A stretch of DNA of 64,000 nucleotides from Staphylococcus pettenkoferi (GCF_026659735.1 NZ_JANSKK010000007.1:1-64000); one strand, 5' to 3'. Counted from the first letter of the stretch, positions 37,978 through 47,960 are shown. Notes: a model not told the origin generated them from the sequence alone. Numbers and translations are program-made.

Positions 37978-38934
37978 TTACACAGCAATCGGTGCTTTAA
38001 TAGCTGGATGAGATTGATAGTCGACGATTTCTAAATCTTCATAATCAATATCAAAGATTGATGCATCTGAGTTGATACGAAGTTGAGGTGGTTCATAGCC
38101 GTCGCGTGAAAGTTGTGTGTTCACAGCGTCAAAGTGATTACTGTAAATGTGTGCATCACCAAAGGTATGGATAAATTCTCCCACCTCTAAACCACATTCT
38201 TTCGCGATAAGATGCGTTAATAAGCTGTAACTTGCGATGTTAAATGGTACGCCGAGAAAGACATCTGCACTCCGTTGGTAAAGTTGGCAGCTTAATTTAC
38301 CATCATGAACATAGAATTGAAACATCGTATGACATGGCGGTAAAGCCATCGTATCAATTTCAGCTGGATTCCATGCTGAAACGATATGGCGACGTGATTC
38401 AGGGTGTGCTTTAATTTGCTCAATGACTTGTTTAAGTTGATCATAATGATTGCCATGTTGATCCACCCAATCGCGCCATTGTTTACCGTATACGTTACCG
38501 AGATTGCCATAGCGCTCAGCAAACGCATCGTCCTCTAAGATGCGTTCTTTAAACTGTTTCATCTGTTTCTGATATTCTGCTTTAAACTCAGCATCTTGTT
38601 GTGCACGATGCCCGAAATTCGTCATATCTGGACCATGATAATCAGATGATTGTACGTAGTTCTCGAAGGCCCATTCGTTCCATATATTATTATTATATTG
38701 CAACAAATACCGTATATTTGTATCTCCTTTAATAAACCAGAGTAGCTCAGTTGCTACGAGTTTAAAGGAAACTTTTTTAGTAGTGAGAAGCGGGAATCCT
38801 TTGCTGAGATCAAATCTAAGCTGATGGCCAAATTTAGAGCGTGTACCTGTCTTGGTGCGATCGTCTCTATTATTGCCACATGCAAGGATTTCCTCGCATA
38901 AGCTATGATAAGCTTTATCGAATGAATTTAACAA
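37978..38934 (-). CDS. thyA: Thymidylate synthase
   Basis: Makes dTMP from dUMP with methylene-tetrahydrofolate, which FolA then regenerates. The 318-residue protein has the nucleophilic cysteine in [12 protein letters not shown] near residue 201, [16 protein letters not shown] near 220 and the conserved C-terminus IKAPIAV. It contains the insertion near residues 90-140 typical of the longer ThyA form. It starts at TTG, with GAAAGGAG 10 bases before it. Confidence 0.96.
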   Translation of the reverse strand: MLNSFDKAYHSLCEEILACGNNRDDRTKTGTRSKFGHQLRFDLSKGFPLLTTKKVSFKLVATELLWFIKGDTNIRYLLQYNNNIWNEWAFENYVQSSDYHGPDMTNFGHRAQQDAEFKAEYQKQMKQFKERILEDDAFAERYGNLGNVYGKQWRDWVDQHGNHYDQLKQVIEQIKAHPESRRHIVSAWNPAEIDTMALPPCHTMFQFYVHDGKLSCQLYQRSADVFLGVPFNIASYSLLTHLIAKECGLEVGEFIHTFGDAHIYSNHFDAVNTQLSRDGYEPPQLRINSDASIFDIDYEDLEIVDYQSHPAIKAPIAV

Positions 38935-39058
38935 TCGTTGGCTACTCCTTTCGAAAGTCCTTTTAACATTATCCTAAAATAAATCGCTCTGAAATGGAAA
39001 TATCTTATATACCTAAGGCTCAACTTTTTCTAGAGAATAACTGATAATGAAATAAAAA

Positions 39059-39146
39059 AGACAAAAACAGTGCGCTTGCCACAATAAGAAGAAAAGGTTT
39101 GTTATGTTAATCCTCCTCTTATCGTGATAAGCTCAAGTTTTTGTCT
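39059..39146 (-). terminator. Terminator after brxA
   Basis: AGACAAAAAC (39059-39068) pairs with GTTTTTGTCT (39137-39146); on the minus strand a six-T run follows. A second stem (CTTATC with GATAAG) can form inside. It lies 20 bp downstream of the brxA stop. Confidence 0.7.
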
Positions 39147-39165
39147 CCTTACTATAGCTATTTAT

Positions 39166-39603
39166 TTAGCAATGCTCATCAAAGGCATCTTTAATATCCA
39201 TACAAATATCTTGGATGTCGCGACCTTCAATGTGTTCGCGTGGAATAAAGTGCTTAAGTTCTTGCCCTTTAAATAACGCATATGATGGGCTTGATGGCAC
39301 TTGATAAATATATTCACGCATTGCTTGAGTTGCTTCTTTGTCTTGACCAGCAAAGACAGTGACTTTGTGATCAGGTTTCTTATCGTTTTGTTCAGCCACA
39401 GTAACAGCTGCAGGTCGCGCAAGTCCAGCTGCACAGCCACATGTTGAGTTGATCACTACAAAGGTAGTTTCCTCATCGTTTACTGATTGCATATAATCAT
39501 TCACTGCATCGGCAGATTCTAAGCTAGTGAAATCGTGCGAAGTGAGCTCTTCACGCATTTGTTTAGCTAAATCTTTCATATAAGCTTCATAAGCATTCAT
39601 CAT
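39166..39603 (-). CDS. brxA: Bacilliredoxin (YphP/YqiW family)
   Basis: Thiol-disulfide protein that removes bacillithiol from oxidised proteins. The 145-residue protein has the CGC active site in NSTCGCAAG near residue 52, in a thioredoxin fold. The last residues DEHC include another cysteine. The S. aureus homologue next to thyA is called BrxA. BshA, which makes bacillithiol, is encoded at the right end of this window. It starts 15 bp after cvfC. Confidence 0.92.
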   Translation of the reverse strand: MMNAYEAYMKDLAKQMREELTSHDFTSLESADAVNDYMQSVNDEETTFVVINSTCGCAAGLARPAAVTVAEQNDKKPDHKVTVFAGQDKEATQAMREYIYQVPSSPSYALFKGQELKHFIPREHIEGRDIQDICMDIKDAFDEHC

Positions 39604-39618
39604 AGAATCTCCTCTCTA

Positions 39619-40734
39619 TTATTTATTTCTATTAGCGATTTGTTTCCAAACAGAACCGAGTGCTTCGTCGCCACTTTCAATTCGTGAAATAGCCATCTCG
39701 ATTTGCAGTTTAACTTCATAAGCTGGATCATCTTCGTGCGCTTTAAGTGCGGATAACTGCTCATGTCCACCTTCATCAAATAAGAACATCGCAGCACGCC
39801 AGCGCACGATTTTTTGTGGATCGTCTAAGGCTTTTTCCATTTCTGGAAGCGCATCTTTAAAGCCTAAATCACTGAGACAGTCACCAGCTGTACGTCTGAC
39901 AGCTGGACTTTTATCGTGCAACCCTTTATAAATATATGGCAACACTTCTTGATCTTCAATCATGCCAAGTAACACGACTGCCTCACGACGAAGCGGCACT
40001 TTAGTCTCTTCATCCAAGACATAACCGAGTAAGTCAAAGTCTTCTTTCGTCGGTGTAGTAAAGTTCTTCAACATTCTTAAACGTGCTTTCCAATCGTCTG
40101 TTTGACGATACTCATCTAATGTCACGTGTTGATATTGTTTTTCAGGAATCACGACATCCGTATTTAACGCTTCAGTGACCAAGCGTTGTAATTCCTCATC
40201 TGGATAAAGCGCTTGAATCTCTTCAGAAATATCTTCCATGATATCGTCAAGTTCTCCATAACGGATACCGAAATCTTCCCATTTTCTTAAAAATACAACA
40301 TTATCACTATCTTTTTGAGCGCTTAACATACTATCTACGAAGCGTTCAGGTAATTGTTTACGCTGTTCATCTTCTTGTGTCGTAAGTTTGATTTGATACG
40401 GAATCCCTTTGAACATGAGAACTTCTGCTTTAACCTCACCATAATGTTCATCTGGTGTGGCTTCTGTAGTTTCGGCTGTTTCGTCGTTAATCGCAGCAGT
40501 AACTTGAGGTAACACGTCTTCCCAGTCAAATTTAGGTTCTTTATCGACAGCGAGAAAGTCCATAACGTGGAAGATGGATTTCACACCTTCAAGTTCAAGT
40601 ACATTGTTAATATATGTTGGCTGATCGTCTTGTACTTGTGTGTACGTATTCGATTTATTGTCTTCGCGTTTCTCACTTAAGACAATCTTCATCGTATTTG
40701 GACTTGGTGTCGGTTCAACTCGTACTATTTCCAT
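39619..40734 (-). CDS. cvfC: Conserved virulence factor C
   Basis: A 371-residue protein whose first 75 residues resemble the NifU/Nfu N-terminal domain ([13 protein letters not shown], then [14 protein letters not shown]). The C-terminal half carries HEAT-like repeats ([40 protein letters not shown]). The gene was found in S. aureus as a virulence factor; its mutant has lower haemolysin and survival in animals. The biochemical role is open. The ATG at 40734 follows GGGAGTG and is preferred to the one three codons upstream. Confidence 0.93.
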   Translation of the reverse strand: MEIVRVEPTPSPNTMKIVLSEKREDNKSNTYTQVQDDQPTYINNVLELEGVKSIFHVMDFLAVDKEPKFDWEDVLPQVTAAINDETAETTEATPDEHYGEVKAEVLMFKGIPYQIKLTTQEDEQRKQLPERFVDSMLSAQKDSDNVVFLRKWEDFGIRYGELDDIMEDISEEIQALYPDEELQRLVTEALNTDVVIPEKQYQHVTLDEYRQTDDWKARLRMLKNFTTPTKEDFDLLGYVLDEETKVPLRREAVVLLGMIEDQEVLPYIYKGLHDKSPAVRRTAGDCLSDLGFKDALPEMEKALDDPQKIVRWRAAMFLFDEGGHEQLSALKAHEDDPAYEVKLQIEMAISRIESGDEALGSVWKQIANRNK

Positions 40735-40746
40735 AACGCTCACTCC

Positions 40747-40932
40747 CTATTGCAGTTCATTGCCTAATTGTTTAATCTCTTTGCCTATTGAGCATTCATT
40801 GATGCAGAAATAATGGGCTTGGTTTTTACCTTGGGTCTTTCTTAAGTGTGTTTTTAAAATGCAGTCTTTGCAATAATCATTCATTAATTGATCAATTTCA
40901 TTAAGTGCTCGTTGTTCGGTTGGTGAAAACAA
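40747..40932 (-). CDS. Small zinc-finger domain protein
   Basis: A 61-residue protein with CKDC near residue 21 and HYFCINEC near 40-47, giving a Cys/His metal site of the small staphylococcal and bacillar zinc-finger family (DUF2602-like). It starts at TTG with AGGAG nine bases before it, and ends 12 bp upstream of cvfC, so the two are likely cotranscribed. Function unknown. Confidence 0.75.
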   Translation of the reverse strand: MFSPTEQRALNEIDQLMNDYCKDCILKTHLRKTQGKNQAHYFCINECSIGKEIKQLGNELQ

Positions 40933-41221
40933 TGTATCACGCTCCTACCTGCGAATCGTGGATTATCATATCTTGAATGCGTGTGAAATACAAGGATTCA
41001 GCCTAAGAACAAGAAGGCGATATTATGTCTTATTATATCATTAGTGCCCTATCTTGTTTAATATATGAAATGAATTTTTTGGATAGATGCTGGGTTGATT
41101 GATTATGTAAATTAATTCAATAAGATTGTATATTAATTATAATTTTGTTTCAGTCTGACGACTTTCCCTTACTTATAGGGCTGCATTCAACTAATTTTTC
41201 TCACTTTCCAAGTTCAAAAAA

Positions 41222-41276
41222 ATGGATTTTCATTGCAGCCTTAATCCATCAAGCGTGTCAAGTCGTCTTTTGAAAA
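41222..41276 (+). repeat. Dispersed degenerate repeat, copy B
   Basis: Matches 222-275 in the same orientation, with ATGGATTTTC and TCCATCAAGCGT fully shared. No open reading frame is kept in common. Confidence 0.5.
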
Positions 41277-41328
41277 TAAGTATGTCGCTAAAACATACAA
41301 TAATTAATGAATATAATTACAATATTAA

Positions 41329-41370
41329 AAATACTCACACTTAATTTTAAGTATAGGTATGTGAGTATTT
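41329..41370 (-). terminator. Orphan stem-loop
   Basis: AAATACTCACA (41329-41339) pairs perfectly with TGTGAGTATTT (41360-41370). On the minus strand it is followed by TTTTAATATT. No gene on that strand precedes it, so it may end an unannotated RNA or be a relic. Confidence 0.5.
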
Positions 41371-41508
41371 AGAAGTTCTATTTTAACCTAAGTAATAAAC
41401 AGTTGTACATCATTGACGAATGTAAGTATTAGCTTAATTCCTTTTAATTTTATCTCCGACGCTGTTGATTTCTCACTATTTTAGGTATAGAATAAGCAAG
41501 TTAGTTTA

Positions 41509-41550
41509 ACGCGGTTTCTAAACACCCGCTTAACCAAAATTTAGGAGGAA
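41509..41550 (+). promoter_or_regulatory. PreQ1-I riboswitch
   Basis: GCGG (41511-41514) pairs with CCGC (41526-41529). The loop contains CTAAA (41518-41522), which can form the pseudoknot with TTTAG (41540-41544), and an A-rich tail CCAAAA lies between. The layout is that of class I preQ1 aptamers of the type that hide the ribosome binding site, here AGGAGG (41543-41548). It precedes a queuosine-precursor transporter, so high preQ1 should lower its translation. Confidence 0.8.
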
Positions 41551-41555
41551 TTGAA

Positions 41556-42263
41556 TTGTTTAATGAATTATTTGGTGTGCTCACTTTTCTAGTGACGTTT
41601 ATCTTACTCGTCTTAATGTATCGTCTCTTTGGTAAACATGGTTTGATAGCATGGATTGCGATTGGAACTGTGATTGCTAATATTCAAGTTATCAAGACGA
41701 TTGATTTATTCTCAATATCAGCTACTTTAGGAAATGTGATGTTCGCCTCTATCTATCTGGCTACGGATATTCTCAATGATATTTATGGGCGTCGTTTAGC
41801 TAAGCGAGCGGTGTGGCTCGGTTTTAGTTCCACTTTAGTGATGATTATCGTGATGCAAATGTCACTCACTTTCATCCCATCACCGGTCGATCACACACAA
41901 CATGCTCTGGAAACGATTTTTAACGTCGTTCCACGTATTGCACTCGGTTCAGTGATTGCTTATATCATAGGTCAACATCTCGACGTCTTCTTATTCAGTA
42001 TGATTAAGCGTGTCTTTAGTTCTGATCGTACTTTCATCGTACGTGCATACGGAAGTACCTTATTGAGTAATATCGTTGATACAGCGTTGTTTGTGTTGAT
42101 CGCTTTCGCAGGTTCGATGCCGGCTATGGCTGTTTTTGAAATCTTTATTACCACTTATCTACTTAAAATGATTTCAACTATTTTCAACGTGCCTTTCGGT
42201 TATGTAGCGAAGTCGATGTATCGTAAAGGTAAAATTGATCACATAGATGCCTTTGATAAGTAA
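41556..42263 (+). CDS. Queuosine precursor transporter (VUT/YhhQ family)
   Basis: A 235-residue membrane protein with about six to seven hydrophobic segments. The family block YLATDILNDIYGRRLAKRAVWLGF lies near residues 67-90. YhhQ proteins import preQ0/preQ1 for tRNA modification, and the riboswitch upstream supports that role. It starts at TTG, seven bases after AGGAGG. A terminator follows. Confidence 0.9.
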   Translation: MFNELFGVLTFLVTFILLVLMYRLFGKHGLIAWIAIGTVIANIQVIKTIDLFSISATLGNVMFASIYLATDILNDIYGRRLAKRAVWLGFSSTLVMIIVMQMSLTFIPSPVDHTQHALETIFNVVPRIALGSVIAYIIGQHLDVFLFSMIKRVFSSDRTFIVRAYGSTLLSNIVDTALFVLIAFAGSMPAMAVFEIFITTYLLKMISTIFNVPFGYVAKSMYRKGKIDHIDAFDK

Positions 42264-42303
42264 GTATTTGAATTAATATCGTCAATTAAATAATTACAAA
42301 ACG

Positions 42304-42348
42304 AAAGAGTGAAACGTGCATCGTTGTGATGTTTACGTTTCACTCTTT
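42304..42348. terminator. Bidirectional terminator
   Basis: AAAGAGTGAAACG (42304-42316) pairs perfectly with CGTTTCACTCTTT (42336-42348), lying between the convergent transporter and hydrolase genes. Confidence 0.9.
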
Positions 42349-42357
42349 GAGTTTGTT

Positions 42358-42918
42358 CTACTTATCTATTTTAACTAACATATCCTTTAAAGTTTCGAAT
42401 GAAGTAAAGCCTTCACGAGCAAGGAAGTGACCTTGATGTTGCACGATAGTAGTTGAAATATTTAACCCATGTGACACTCTATTCGTTGCAGCTAAAGGTA
42501 CAGCTGGGTCTTCGGAAGCAGCAATCGTATACATGTGTTGTGCTTGAACCTTGTTGTAGCGCACATCACAACGATGAATAAAAGTATCAAGTTGTGGAAT
42601 GTGTGGTAGAGGTTCATTGAAACCAGCTACAAGGAACAGACCTTTTAATTTGGTAGATTGTGGCAAAGATGTGAGGTAACTTAAGATAGCAATCACACCT
42701 AAACTATGGGCAACGATAATTGTGTTCTGATCCATGTGATGATTTAAATATTGATGTAATGTCGCTTGCCACTCTTCGTATTGCGGTTGATCAGAATGAG
42801 GCAACGGTATTGAAGTCGTTTGATAACCCTCTTTACGCATTTCTTCGGCTAACCAAGGGAACCAATGATCTTGAGGTGTGGCTTGGTAGCCGTGGACGAT
42901 AAATAATTGTTTGTTCAT
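42358..42918 (-). CDS. Alpha/beta hydrolase, RBBP9/YdeN family
   Basis: A 186-residue serine hydrolase. The nucleophile is in VAHSLGVIA near residue 68, following the N-terminal FIVHGYQATPQDHWFPWL. The histidine is in QHQGHFLAREG near 165. The RBBP9/YdeN group has no settled physiological substrate in bacteria. AAAGGTGAG before the ATG at 42918 decides the start. Confidence 0.85.
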   Translation of the reverse strand: MNKQLFIVHGYQATPQDHWFPWLAEEMRKEGYQTTSIPLPHSDQPQYEEWQATLHQYLNHHMDQNTIIVAHSLGVIAILSYLTSLPQSTKLKGLFLVAGFNEPLPHIPQLDTFIHRCDVRYNKVQAQHMYTIAASEDPAVPLAATNRVSHGLNISTTIVQHQGHFLAREGFTSFETLKDMLVKIDK

Positions 42919-43080
42919 TGTTCTCACCTTTTATACAAAATATTAAAGATTATAAACTCAACTTAGTCTATAGTGAGTCTATCATAAATAAAGTTTAACT
43001 TAATTTGTGCTTTATACATAATATTATATGATAAGATGGTTGCGGCAGATGTTGTAAGCTATTGATAAAGGAAGTGAACT

Positions 43081-43488
43081 ATGGCTAAGATCTATTTCGA
43101 CGCAGCGACGAGTGGGAATCCTGGTCCGAGTGTCGGTGCTGCAGTCATTATAACTGAGACCGAACGCAAGATTGAAACGACATATTTAGGTGAGATGGAC
43201 AATCACACGGCAGAATGGGCGGCTTTCAAATTTGCTTTAGAACTTGCTTCTCGACACCAAGTCGACAATGCGTTGGTCTATACGGATTCTAAATTAATTG
43301 AAGATAGCATGCAGAGTGAATCGGTGAAGAATCCCCTCTTCAGGCCGTATTTCGAGCAGATTCAACAATTAGAATCTCACTTTCTGTTATTGTTTGTAAA
43401 ATGGATTCCGAGAAAGTCTAATCGTGAAGCCAATCACTATGCTCAACAAGGATTATTTCAATATTTAAAGAGCAATAAGAAGCGCTAA
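43081..43488 (+). CDS. RNase HI-like protein (YpdQ/reverse-transcriptase-like family)
   Basis: A 135-residue protein of the RNase HI fold. Three of the four catalytic acidic residues can be seen: YFDAATSGNPGP (Asp 7), HTAEWAAF (Glu near 44) and VYTDSKL (Asp near 68). The fourth position, normally Asp in the C-terminal NxxAD motif, reads REANHYAQ with Asn. Activity may therefore be weak or altered. Staphylococci have other RNase H enzymes (RnhB, RnhC). It stands alone with AAGGAAGTG before the ATG. Confidence 0.82.
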   Translation: MAKIYFDAATSGNPGPSVGAAVIITETERKIETTYLGEMDNHTAEWAAFKFALELASRHQVDNALVYTDSKLIEDSMQSESVKNPLFRPYFEQIQQLESHFLLLFVKWIPRKSNREANHYAQQGLFQYLKSNKKR

Positions 43489-43517
43489 TGTCGCATACGC
43501 CTTCATACCGTATAAAA

Positions 43518-43573
43518 AAACGGCTCATCGAATGTTTCACCTCCTCTGAAGGTGAATATCGATTGAGCCGTTT
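43518..43573. terminator. Bidirectional terminator with extended stem
   Basis: AAACGGCTCATCG pairs with CGATTGAGCCGTTT, with an inner stem TTCACCT/AGGTGAA. It lies between the convergent RNase H-like and exonuclease genes, with A-rich and T-rich flanks. Confidence 0.9.
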
Positions 43574-43606
43574 CTTTCTATGCATTTAATTTTTACTAAA
43601 TCACTT

Positions 43607-44488
43607 TTATAGAAAATGTGTCGCAAGATAACTACCTGAAACTTTGAGTTCATGGTATTCACACACATCTAAAGCATGAGAGATATCGTCATTATAAACT
43701 AAATGTTCTAGTAGTTGTCTCGTATCGATAGGAACTTCTGTATGAATTGTCGCTAACGTTTTAGACATCTTAAGTGCGGCCATATTTTGTTCAATCTTCT
43801 TCTGCTGTCCTGGCGTAAGTTGATCTAATGACTCAATGACTTGTTCTACAGAACCGTATTGTTTAATAAGCTTTAATGCGGTTTTTTCTCCAATACCTTT
43901 GACTCCTGGATAACCGTCTGAACTATCGCCCATAAACGCTTTGACATCGATTAACTGATTCGGGGTAATACCATATTCTTCTTCAAATCGATGTAAGTCA
44001 TATTTGTTATAAATATTGAAACCTTTCTTCGTAAGCCAAATTTCAACATTGGAATTCAGACATTGCAGAATGTCTTTATCCCCTGTAACGACAAAGACTT
44101 CATGCACATCTGAATAATGTCGAGCTAATGTCCCTATCACATCATCAGCTTCGTAGTTGGTCATTCCTATATTTGCGAAACCTAAAGCTTCCGATACTTC
44201 TTTAACTTTATCAAATTGTGGAATGAGTTCTTCAGGTGGCGCGGGGCGATGTTGTTTATAGCATTCAAACATGTCATTACGAAACGTCGCCTGCCCCATA
44301 TCCCAACAAACAGCAACATGTGTAGGTTGGATGTCATCGATTGCTGAGAAGACGTGACGTACGAAACCTTGAATGCCATTTGTAGGCGTTCCTTGAGAGT
44401 TTCTCATAAATTGCTGATGTAAACTTGTGGCATAGAAATGGCGAAATAGTAACGCCATTCCATCCACCAGTAATATTCTATGTGTCAT
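43607..44488 (-). CDS. 5'-3' exonuclease (YpcP family)
   Basis: A 293-residue protein matching the 5' nuclease domain of DNA polymerase I without the polymerase. Acidic metal ligands are visible in LLVDGMALLFR (residues 6-16), NYEADDVIGTLA near 108 and VTGDKDILQC near 130. The helix-hairpin-helix lies in PGVKGIGEKTALKLIKQYG near 188. It likely processes RNA primers and flaps. The start MTHRILLVDG at 44488 has GAGGCACG before it; a longer in-frame extension upstream runs into the dynamin gene and is rejected. Confidence 0.92.
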   Translation of the reverse strand: MTHRILLVDGMALLFRHFYATSLHQQFMRNSQGTPTNGIQGFVRHVFSAIDDIQPTHVAVCWDMGQATFRNDMFECYKQHRPAPPEELIPQFDKVKEVSEALGFANIGMTNYEADDVIGTLARHYSDVHEVFVVTGDKDILQCLNSNVEIWLTKKGFNIYNKYDLHRFEEEYGITPNQLIDVKAFMGDSSDGYPGVKGIGEKTALKLIKQYGSVEQVIESLDQLTPGQQKKIEQNMAALKMSKTLATIHTEVPIDTRQLLEHLVYNDDISHALDVCEYHELKVSGSYLATHFL

Positions 44489-44504
44489 AACTACGTGCCT
44501 CTTT

Positions 44505-47500
44505 CTAGTCGTCGATTGATATTGCAGACTTAAGACTTGTGTTTGCTTCTCGGATTTGATTGATGAGTGAAGCATCGATATCAAATGCAAGCAGTGACTC
44601 AATTTGTGATTGAATGTCAGCTTCAAGTTGATCGAAATCAGATTCTGATATTTGAATCATTTGGTCGACGTATTCTGCAAGTGCTTGTCTTAAATTGCCG
44701 ATTTGTGGCTTTAACAATTCAGTCGTATTGTCAGTGATGGTCTGTTGGATATCACGCTGTACTTTCGGTTGAATGATCTTCTTCTTCGTCAATGATTTAG
44801 GTAACGCATTAAACATCTCATTGAGTTCTAGGTGCATATATGGTTCTGTGATGTCACTTTCAGCGAGATTGAAATCTGGGTCGATAAAGACGTGCACTTG
44901 ATTGAGAGAGCGTTGAAGCGGTGCAAATTCGTCTTCAAGCTGCTCTAGATAATATTTTTTCGTACGTTCTACGAGTAAGGACTGTTCGAGATATAAACGT
45001 TGATGGATTTGATCTAAATACACTTTCGTTGAACGTCTCTTTTCTTTATTAAAGTCATCAAATTTCGTCATCTGACTATTATAAATTGACTTCACTTCAT
45101 CTAATAATTGAAGATTTAAACGCTGAGTTAGATGATAAATTTGGTCTTCCACTTCATTTTGACTACGCTGTTGTACTGTGTTGAGTAAATTTGGTTTCAA
45201 CACACGTTGTTGAGAAAGTTGGTTGAGTTTCTTCTTACGTTCTTCAATTTGAGATTGATTGGTTTCAAACTCATTAATCATTTCGTCAAATGCCACAGAG
45301 ACTTGTTTCAACTGATGCATCATATGATCTTGAAGAATAAATTTAGATTCTACTGAGGCGAAGTGATCGATACTATCAAGTAAAGCGTCAATTCCCTCAT
45401 CTCCACTGCGTAATGCTTCACGACTTGAAACGCCAAAGATTTGAGATTTCATATTAACTTGAGCCAGCGCATCACGAACGTAATCCTTAACCGCATTGAG
45501 ATCATCTTCACTTTCAGCTAAGTCAGTCGCATTAATAATCATCTTGAAAGCTTGATTCTCATTCAACTGATTCATGTCTTTCATATGTTCAATAAAGCGT
45601 TTGTCGTTATCAGTAAATGAGTGGTTAAAGTAGCTTACGTAGAGAATTAAATCCGAAGACGTTAGGATCTTCTCAGTTTCATTCGTATGACGTTGGTTGT
45701 TGGAATGTAAACCGAGTGAGTCCACGATAATCTTATCTTTCAGCCAGTCAATTGGTAGCTGAATATGCACGGTGTTGACGAATGTCGCATACTCATCTTC
45801 AGAACTCCACTTACGAATTTCCTCTTGCCCTATCGTATGTTTCTCGCCAGATTGCAACATTTCTCTGTAGTCACCGTAATTTTTTTCAATTGCGTTGATA
45901 AAAGCAAGTTGGTTTTTTTCAAGTTTTTCTTTGAGTTTTTTCGTATTAGATTGTAAAAATGCTTCAACTGACTCGAATGATTCATCATGCACTTCAAATA
46001 CATTGTTCAATTCTTCGAGTAATTGTTCATCTGATTTGAGTGTAATCGCACTATCTTCACCGTATGTGAGTTCTGTTGTTGCCGCCGTTGTTGGGTTTGG
46101 TGAGCTTACTAAATAGTTATCACCAAGTAAAGCATTAATCAGACTACTTTTACCTGCACTAAACGTGCCAAAGACACCAATCTTAATCATCTTGTGCTCG
46201 AGACGATTCAACGTACCTTCGATATCTTTCTTCGTCTGATCGAAGAGCGGAACGTCATGTATCGCTTTGAGTCCTGCAACGATCTCGCTACTTTGATCTT
46301 GATTAGATGTTTGACCTGTATCTGCATCGTTCGCCTCTTCTGTATCGTTGTCGGCTGTAGTTGATGACGGGCTATATTGAATTTCCGTACGGTCGATCAG
46401 TTTGTCGAGTGAGTCGTGAAGATGGATGTAATAGTGTTGATAGTTGCGTGTCGTCAGTGACTCTCTCAAGTTACGCAACTGGATAAAATGCTCATAGTCA
46501 TTCATATCTTGCTCATCATCCATCGCTAAGTCCTCAGCATGCGCATGTTCAATCGCATCTTTAAATAATGGCTCTGACTCTTTCTTCACAAACTGTTTGA
46601 TCGATTTCATTAAATCATCTGAGAATGTGAGCACATATTGGTTACTGATGTGAATTTGCTCTTGATACAGAGAGGTAATAATTTCAGGTTGAATCGTATA
46701 GTGTTGATTTAAGATGCGTTCATTCACTTCAGTATCGTTGATAAAACGAGTGAGGAATGACATGTCTTCACGCAACGGTTGTCTGATTTGTTGATCGACT
46801 TTCTCTTGTAATTGATCGACCACATTGTTAAGGCGTGTTTCTTGTGCTTCAGCCGTCTTTTTCTTCTTATTAAACAAACCGCCAACTTTGAAATCTTTCG
46901 TTCTACTTTCGAGATAAAGACGAATCGTTTCGCGCGTGTCATGTGTCATGACGTAGGCATTATCTAAGATGTCTTTACGCTTTTCTTTTAAAAAGTTATA
47001 AAGTTGGTCAGGGTTATTCAATAATTGCGCTTCTTCACTGACCTCTTGGTGTTGTTGGAAGTTTAAATAAGCTTGATCGAAATCTTCTTCATGAATATCC
47101 AAAGTATCGAGTATTTGTTGGATTTCAGTTTGAATATAAGACAGTTGTTCATCTGTGATAAATTGAACGATGCGTTCCACGTAATCTTCAATACTTTCGC
47201 GATGAGTATCTTTCTCAACCATGTAATCAGAGAGTGCCTGCATTTGGTTCTCTGGATGGTCGAATTTCGTTACGTAAAAGATCTCATCAAGGTTAAGATC
47301 CCAATCTTGAACCGACTTCTCTACACGTGATTTGAAAGTATCAAACGTAATTTCCTCTTCGTTATGTTTATCGATCTGATTAATGACGAAGACAACTGGA
47401 ATTCCGGCTTTGTTGAGCTGTTTCATAAACTCAAAGTTCAAAGCGGACTGAACATGGTTATAATCGACCGTGTAGAAGATGATGTTACTCGTATACATGA

Positions 47501-47960
47501 ATTGTTCTGTACTTGTTTGGTGAGTAGCGACATTGGAGTCTACCCCAGGTGTATCTTGGAGCGTGAACCCTTTATTGAATTTCGATGACTCAAATTTAAT
47601 CTCTACAGACTCAACATCGACATTCTCACGGTTCATCACTTTCACTTGATCATAGTTATCTAGAATGGTGTAACGCTGTTTATCTAAGTTTGCGATAATT
47701 CCCGGTTCATCAGAAACGGAAACGATGGCAGTGTTACTCGTCGTAGGAACAGGTGAACTTGGTAAGATGCTTTGTTCCAGTACAGAGTTAATTAATGTAG
47801 ATTTACCTGCTGAGAAATGGCCTACAAACGTCGCAGTGTATTGTTCGAGGTAAACTTTCTTAATCACTTGGTTGATGATATGTACCAGACGAGAATTGTT
47901 CGATTTCTCTACTTCTTTCTTCAATTTATAAAGTATGTCTAATTGTTCGGTGTTCGCCAT
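44505..47960 (-). CDS. Dynamin family protein with two GTPase domains (DynA-like)
   Basis: A 1151-residue protein made of two fused dynamin-like units, as in Bacillus DynA. P-loops are GHFSAGKST (residues 43-51) and GTFSAGKSS near 597. The DTPGVDS motif follows the first P-loop near 140, and VDSLGLHSN serves as the second. Long coiled-coil stalks occupy about 270-560 and 900-1130. DynA acts in membrane fusion and surveillance and in resistance to phage or membrane damage. It lies upstream of the exonuclease, 16 bp apart on the same strand. Confidence 0.93.
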   Translation of the reverse strand: MANTEQLDILYKLKKEVEKSNNSRLVHIINQVIKKVYLEQYTATFVGHFSAGKSTLINSVLEQSILPSSPVPTTSNTAIVSVSDEPGIIANLDKQRYTILDNYDQVKVMNRENVDVESVEIKFESSKFNKGFTLQDTPGVDSNVATHQTSTEQFMYTSNIIFYTVDYNHVQSALNFEFMKQLNKAGIPVVFVINQIDKHNEEEITFDTFKSRVEKSVQDWDLNLDEIFYVTKFDHPENQMQALSDYMVEKDTHRESIEDYVERIVQFITDEQLSYIQTEIQQILDTLDIHEEDFDQAYLNFQQHQEVSEEAQLLNNPDQLYNFLKEKRKDILDNAYVMTHDTRETIRLYLESRTKDFKVGGLFNKKKKTAEAQETRLNNVVDQLQEKVDQQIRQPLREDMSFLTRFINDTEVNERILNQHYTIQPEIITSLYQEQIHISNQYVLTFSDDLMKSIKQFVKKESEPLFKDAIEHAHAEDLAMDDEQDMNDYEHFIQLRNLRESLTTRNYQHYYIHLHDSLDKLIDRTEIQYSPSSTTADNDTEEANDADTGQTSNQDQSSEIVAGLKAIHDVPLFDQTKKDIEGTLNRLEHKMIKIGVFGTFSAGKSSLINALLGDNYLVSSPNPTTAATTELTYGEDSAITLKSDEQLLEELNNVFEVHDESFESVEAFLQSNTKKLKEKLEKNQLAFINAIEKNYGDYREMLQSGEKHTIGQEEIRKWSSEDEYATFVNTVHIQLPIDWLKDKIIVDSLGLHSNNQRHTNETEKILTSSDLILYVSYFNHSFTDNDKRFIEHMKDMNQLNENQAFKMIINATDLAESEDDLNAVKDYVRDALAQVNMKSQIFGVSSREALRSGDEGIDALLDSIDHFASVESKFILQDHMMHQLKQVSVAFDEMINEFETNQSQIEERKKKLNQLSQQRVLKPNLLNTVQQRSQNEVEDQIYHLTQRLNLQLLDEVKSIYNSQMTKFDDFNKEKRRSTKVYLDQIHQRLYLEQSLLVERTKKYYLEQLEDEFAPLQRSLNQVHVFIDPDFNLAESDITEPYMHLELNEMFNALPKSLTKKKIIQPKVQRDIQQTITDNTTELLKPQIGNLRQALAEYVDQMIQISESDFDQLEADIQSQIESLLAFDIDASLINQIREANTSLKSAISIDD

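Larger units (their letters stand above)
40933..41508. other. Long gene-free region left of the queuosine transporter
   Basis: These 576 bp lie between the divergent zinc-finger gene and the preQ1 riboswitch. They hold copy B of a dispersed repeat (41222-41276) and a stem-loop at 41329-41370. No open frame with a ribosome binding site was seen. Confidence 0.6.

Noticed and set aside
43607-44626. A 339-residue form of the 5'-3' exonuclease
   Set aside because: The first 46 residues run into the dynamin gene in another frame; the conserved start is at 44488.
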